Positions 62,450 to 64,000 of a stretch of 64,000 nt of DNA are shown piece after piece. The notes below the pieces were generated by a model that was not told the DNA's origin, did no database searches, and was given only the letters and a program-made list of their open reading frames with translations. The DNA comes from Acidobacteriaceae bacterium. Its GTDB lineage: Bacteria > Acidobacteriota > Terriglobia > Terriglobales > Acidobacteriaceae. Position numbers and translations under genes: made by a program. The first letter of the stretch is position 1; each line of letters starts with the position of its first letter. The stretch spans positions 14,483 to 78,482 of the forward strand of contig PLWX01000072.1 in the NCBI GenBank assembly GCA_003151155.1, written 5' to 3'.

Positions 62450-63226
62450 ATGTCTTCAGCCGCTCTGGCTCCAGATAACTCGCAAGCGAACAGCCGGGAA
62501 GATGTGGTTGTTGAATCCTGCAAGTTTTGCGGCACGCCTGTTCCCGGTACGTACTATCGCGTGGACATTAACTTGGCATGTACGCGATGTGGGAAAGCAG
62601 TGCGCCACGAGCGGAATGTGGTATTCGTTCTCGCTTTGACGTTCGGCGTGGTGGCTGCGATCGCCGGCTGTGCGATCTACTCGACCATTGCAATCGTTAC
62701 CGGTTGGAACCTAAGTGTGATCTCGCTGCTGGTGGGGCTGATGGTTGGCAAAGGAATGATGGCGGGGTCGCACGGAAGCGGAGAACGTCGCTATCAAGTT
62801 GTGGCGGCGCTGCTGACCTATGTGGCGGTCTCGTTGGCTACAGTGCCGGCCTCGTTGTCTTACGCTGTGACGCAACAGGTAACAGCCGAATCAGAGGTCC
62901 GGAGCGTTTCCCAATTCACCACTCCGCAGGTCGCGGACCCGTTAATGTCGATTCCGTCGCGCATCCACCCGGTGAAGATGAATTCGATTCGAATTCCTTC
63001 GTCCCTCGCCACTCAGCGACCGCGCATGAGGCTTGCGGTAGCGATCGGAGTGCTGGCGCTCTCCGGACTGGCTTCTCCCTTCGTCGTGCTGGCACACAGT
63101 CTTTCGCACGGGCTGCTGATGCTGTTAATTTTGATGATAGGAATGCGTATCGCGTGGAAGACATCCAAGGGCAACCGTATGCCCAGGCTCTACGGGCCGT
63201 TCGCGCAAGAAGAGTCTGGCGCTTAG
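62450..63226 (+). CDS. Zinc-ribbon membrane protein, function unknown
   Basis: A 258-residue protein. Near the N-terminus, CKFCGTPV (24-31) and CTRCGK (44-49) form a rubredoxin-like zinc ribbon; then come about five membrane segments (around 57-80, 84-103, 115-135, 200-218 and 222-240) with a Ser/Pro-rich loop between. I cannot name a family. The ATG has no ribosome site, and a TATTGT sequence lies just upstream, so the transcript may be leaderless. Convergent with pyrF. Confidence 0.7.
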   Translation: MSSAALAPDNSQANSREDVVVESCKFCGTPVPGTYYRVDINLACTRCGKAVRHERNVVFVLALTFGVVAAIAGCAIYSTIAIVTGWNLSVISLLVGLMVGKGMMAGSHGSGERRYQVVAALLTYVAVSLATVPASLSYAVTQQVTAESEVRSVSQFTTPQVADPLMSIPSRIHPVKMNSIRIPSSLATQRPRMRLAVAIGVLALSGLASPFVVLAHSLSHGLLMLLILMIGMRIAWKTSKGNRMPRLYGPFAQEESGA

Positions 63227-63244
63227 CACACCGCCGGGCCGGCA

Positions 63245-63952
63245 TTACCGTACCTGAAAAACGCCCTCTAATTCTCTTAGAATTTCCCGCGCGGCCTGCG
63301 CTGGATCTGGCGCTTCGCTGATCGGTCTCCCTACAACGATGTGGCTGGCTCCCGCTCGTAGAGCGTCGGCTGGTGTAACCACCCGGGCTTGATCGCCCTT
63401 GGCCGCTCCCGCCGGTCTGACACCGGGGGTAACGATCGCGAAGTCGTCGCCTAGTTCATGTCGCAACTCACGAGCCTCGTGTGCAGATGCCACTAACCCT
63501 CGAATTCCGCTGGCACGTGCCAATCTCGCGAGTCTGAGGACTTGAGCTTGCACATTTCCAGCGACCCCAATCTCAGAGAGATCTTCGTCGGCAAGACTCG
63601 TGAGTACCGTGACCGCGAGCACCAGAACGTTGTTTCCTGCAGCCCCAGCAGCTGCATTAAGCATCTTTGAGCCGCCAGAAGCGTGCACGGTCAGCATATC
63701 GACCCGCAAGGCGGACGCTTGCCGCACGGCCGCTGCCACTGTGTTGGGGATATCGTGAAACTTGAGATCGAGAAAGACTTTCTTGCCGGAGGAGACGAGG
63801 TCTCGCACAATCTGCGGACCTTCTGCAGTGAAGAGCTGCTTGCCAACCTTGAAGGTCGAGAAGGATTCCCCGACCGCTTGCACGATCTGTTGAGCTTGGC
63901 TGGCGGAATCCACGTCGAGGGCGATGATGAGGCGGTCGCGTGTCTCAGGCAT
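63245..63952 (-). CDS. pyrF: Orotidine 5'-phosphate decarboxylase
   Basis: A 235-residue TIM-barrel enzyme that decarboxylates OMP to UMP in the last step of pyrimidine synthesis. LIIALDVDSASQAQQIVQ opens the protein, the catalytic KxxD motif lies in VFLDLKFHDIPNTV, and TPGVRPAGAAKGDQARVVTP and HIVVGRPISEAPDP make the phosphate-binding end. Length is normal for the short bacterial form. No other pyr gene is in the window. Beyond its start (63953-64000) only a short AT-rich stretch remains, with no feature seen. Confidence 0.97.
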   Translation of the reverse strand: MPETRDRLIIALDVDSASQAQQIVQAVGESFSTFKVGKQLFTAEGPQIVRDLVSSGKKVFLDLKFHDIPNTVAAAVRQASALRVDMLTVHASGGSKMLNAAAGAAGNNVLVLAVTVLTSLADEDLSEIGVAGNVQAQVLRLARLARASGIRGLVASAHEARELRHELGDDFAIVTPGVRPAGAAKGDQARVVTPADALRAGASHIVVGRPISEAPDPAQAAREILRELEGVFQVR

Positions 63953-64000
63953 GGACTCAGTTTACTGCACTAAAACGGGAATGCCGAGAACTACCGCAAT

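Overview
This 64 kb window looks like a chromosomal stretch of a Gram-negative, GC-rich (roughly 58% by eye) heterotrophic bacterium. Gene content (a secreted BNR/VPS10-type propeller, many small secreted orphan proteins, a ccsA-hemA-hemC-hemD cluster, a YciE-type ferritin-like protein, a DUF6496 basic protein) best fits the Acidobacteriota, probably a Koribacter-like member of the Terriglobia. That placement is inference from gene content, not a computed phylogeny. No rRNA, tRNA, CRISPR array, insertion sequence or prophage was seen.

Layout. 1-4 kb: partial secreted beta-propeller, acetate symporter ActP with its DUF485 partner, and a CRP-like site. 4-10 kb: pseudouridine synthase, LacI regulator with a palindromic operator candidate, secreted creatininase-like protein, Tat-exported FAD oxidoreductase, LysR regulator. 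10-15 kb: leuABCD operon whose LeuA lacks the allosteric domain. 15-21 kb: a metallopeptidase-like protein with a broken HExGH motif, orphan membrane proteins, lactate permease, ABM monooxygenase. 21-23 kb: L,D-transpeptidase, 57-residue membrane peptide and SPFH protein in one operon. 23-29 kb: overlapping genes for a secreted orphan protein, a family-5 solute-binding protein without transporter partners, an NtrY-like kinase and a sigma-54 activator. 29-33 kb: C45/phospholipase-B-like Ntn hydrolase, secreted proteins, M48 protease. 33-37.5 kb: ccsA-hemA-hemC-hemD. 37.5-44 kb: cyclophilin, outer-membrane barrel, MFS carrier, a photoactive yellow protein (PYP) homologue with a 58-residue partner gene, basic DUF6496 protein, amidohydrolase, extradiol dioxygenase. 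44-53.5 kb: hybrid histidine kinase behind a hairpin-rich leader, and an RND efflux system in the order permease-adaptor-TolC. 53.5-56 kb: small orphan and low-complexity genes, YciE-like protein. 56-60 kb: gap-pgk-macrodomain-tpiA on the minus strand. 60-64 kb: P-loop kinase-like protein, cupin, zinc-ribbon membrane protein, pyrF.

How it fits together: the window combines housekeeping pathways (leucine, heme, lower glycolysis, pyrimidine) with uptake of small carboxylates (ActP, LctP, an SHS-type MFS carrier) and several sensory units. The most striking item is the PYP homologue at 40275-40667: Tyr42, Glu46 and Cys69 fall at exactly the residue numbers of the Halorhodospira protein. Other points of interest are the macrodomain gene translationally coupled to tpiA, the substrate-binding-protein/two-component module, a leucine synthase without its feedback domain, a metallopeptidase fold lacking its catalytic glutamate, and two perfect TGTGA-N6-TCACA sites in front of the acetate-uptake and heme operons.
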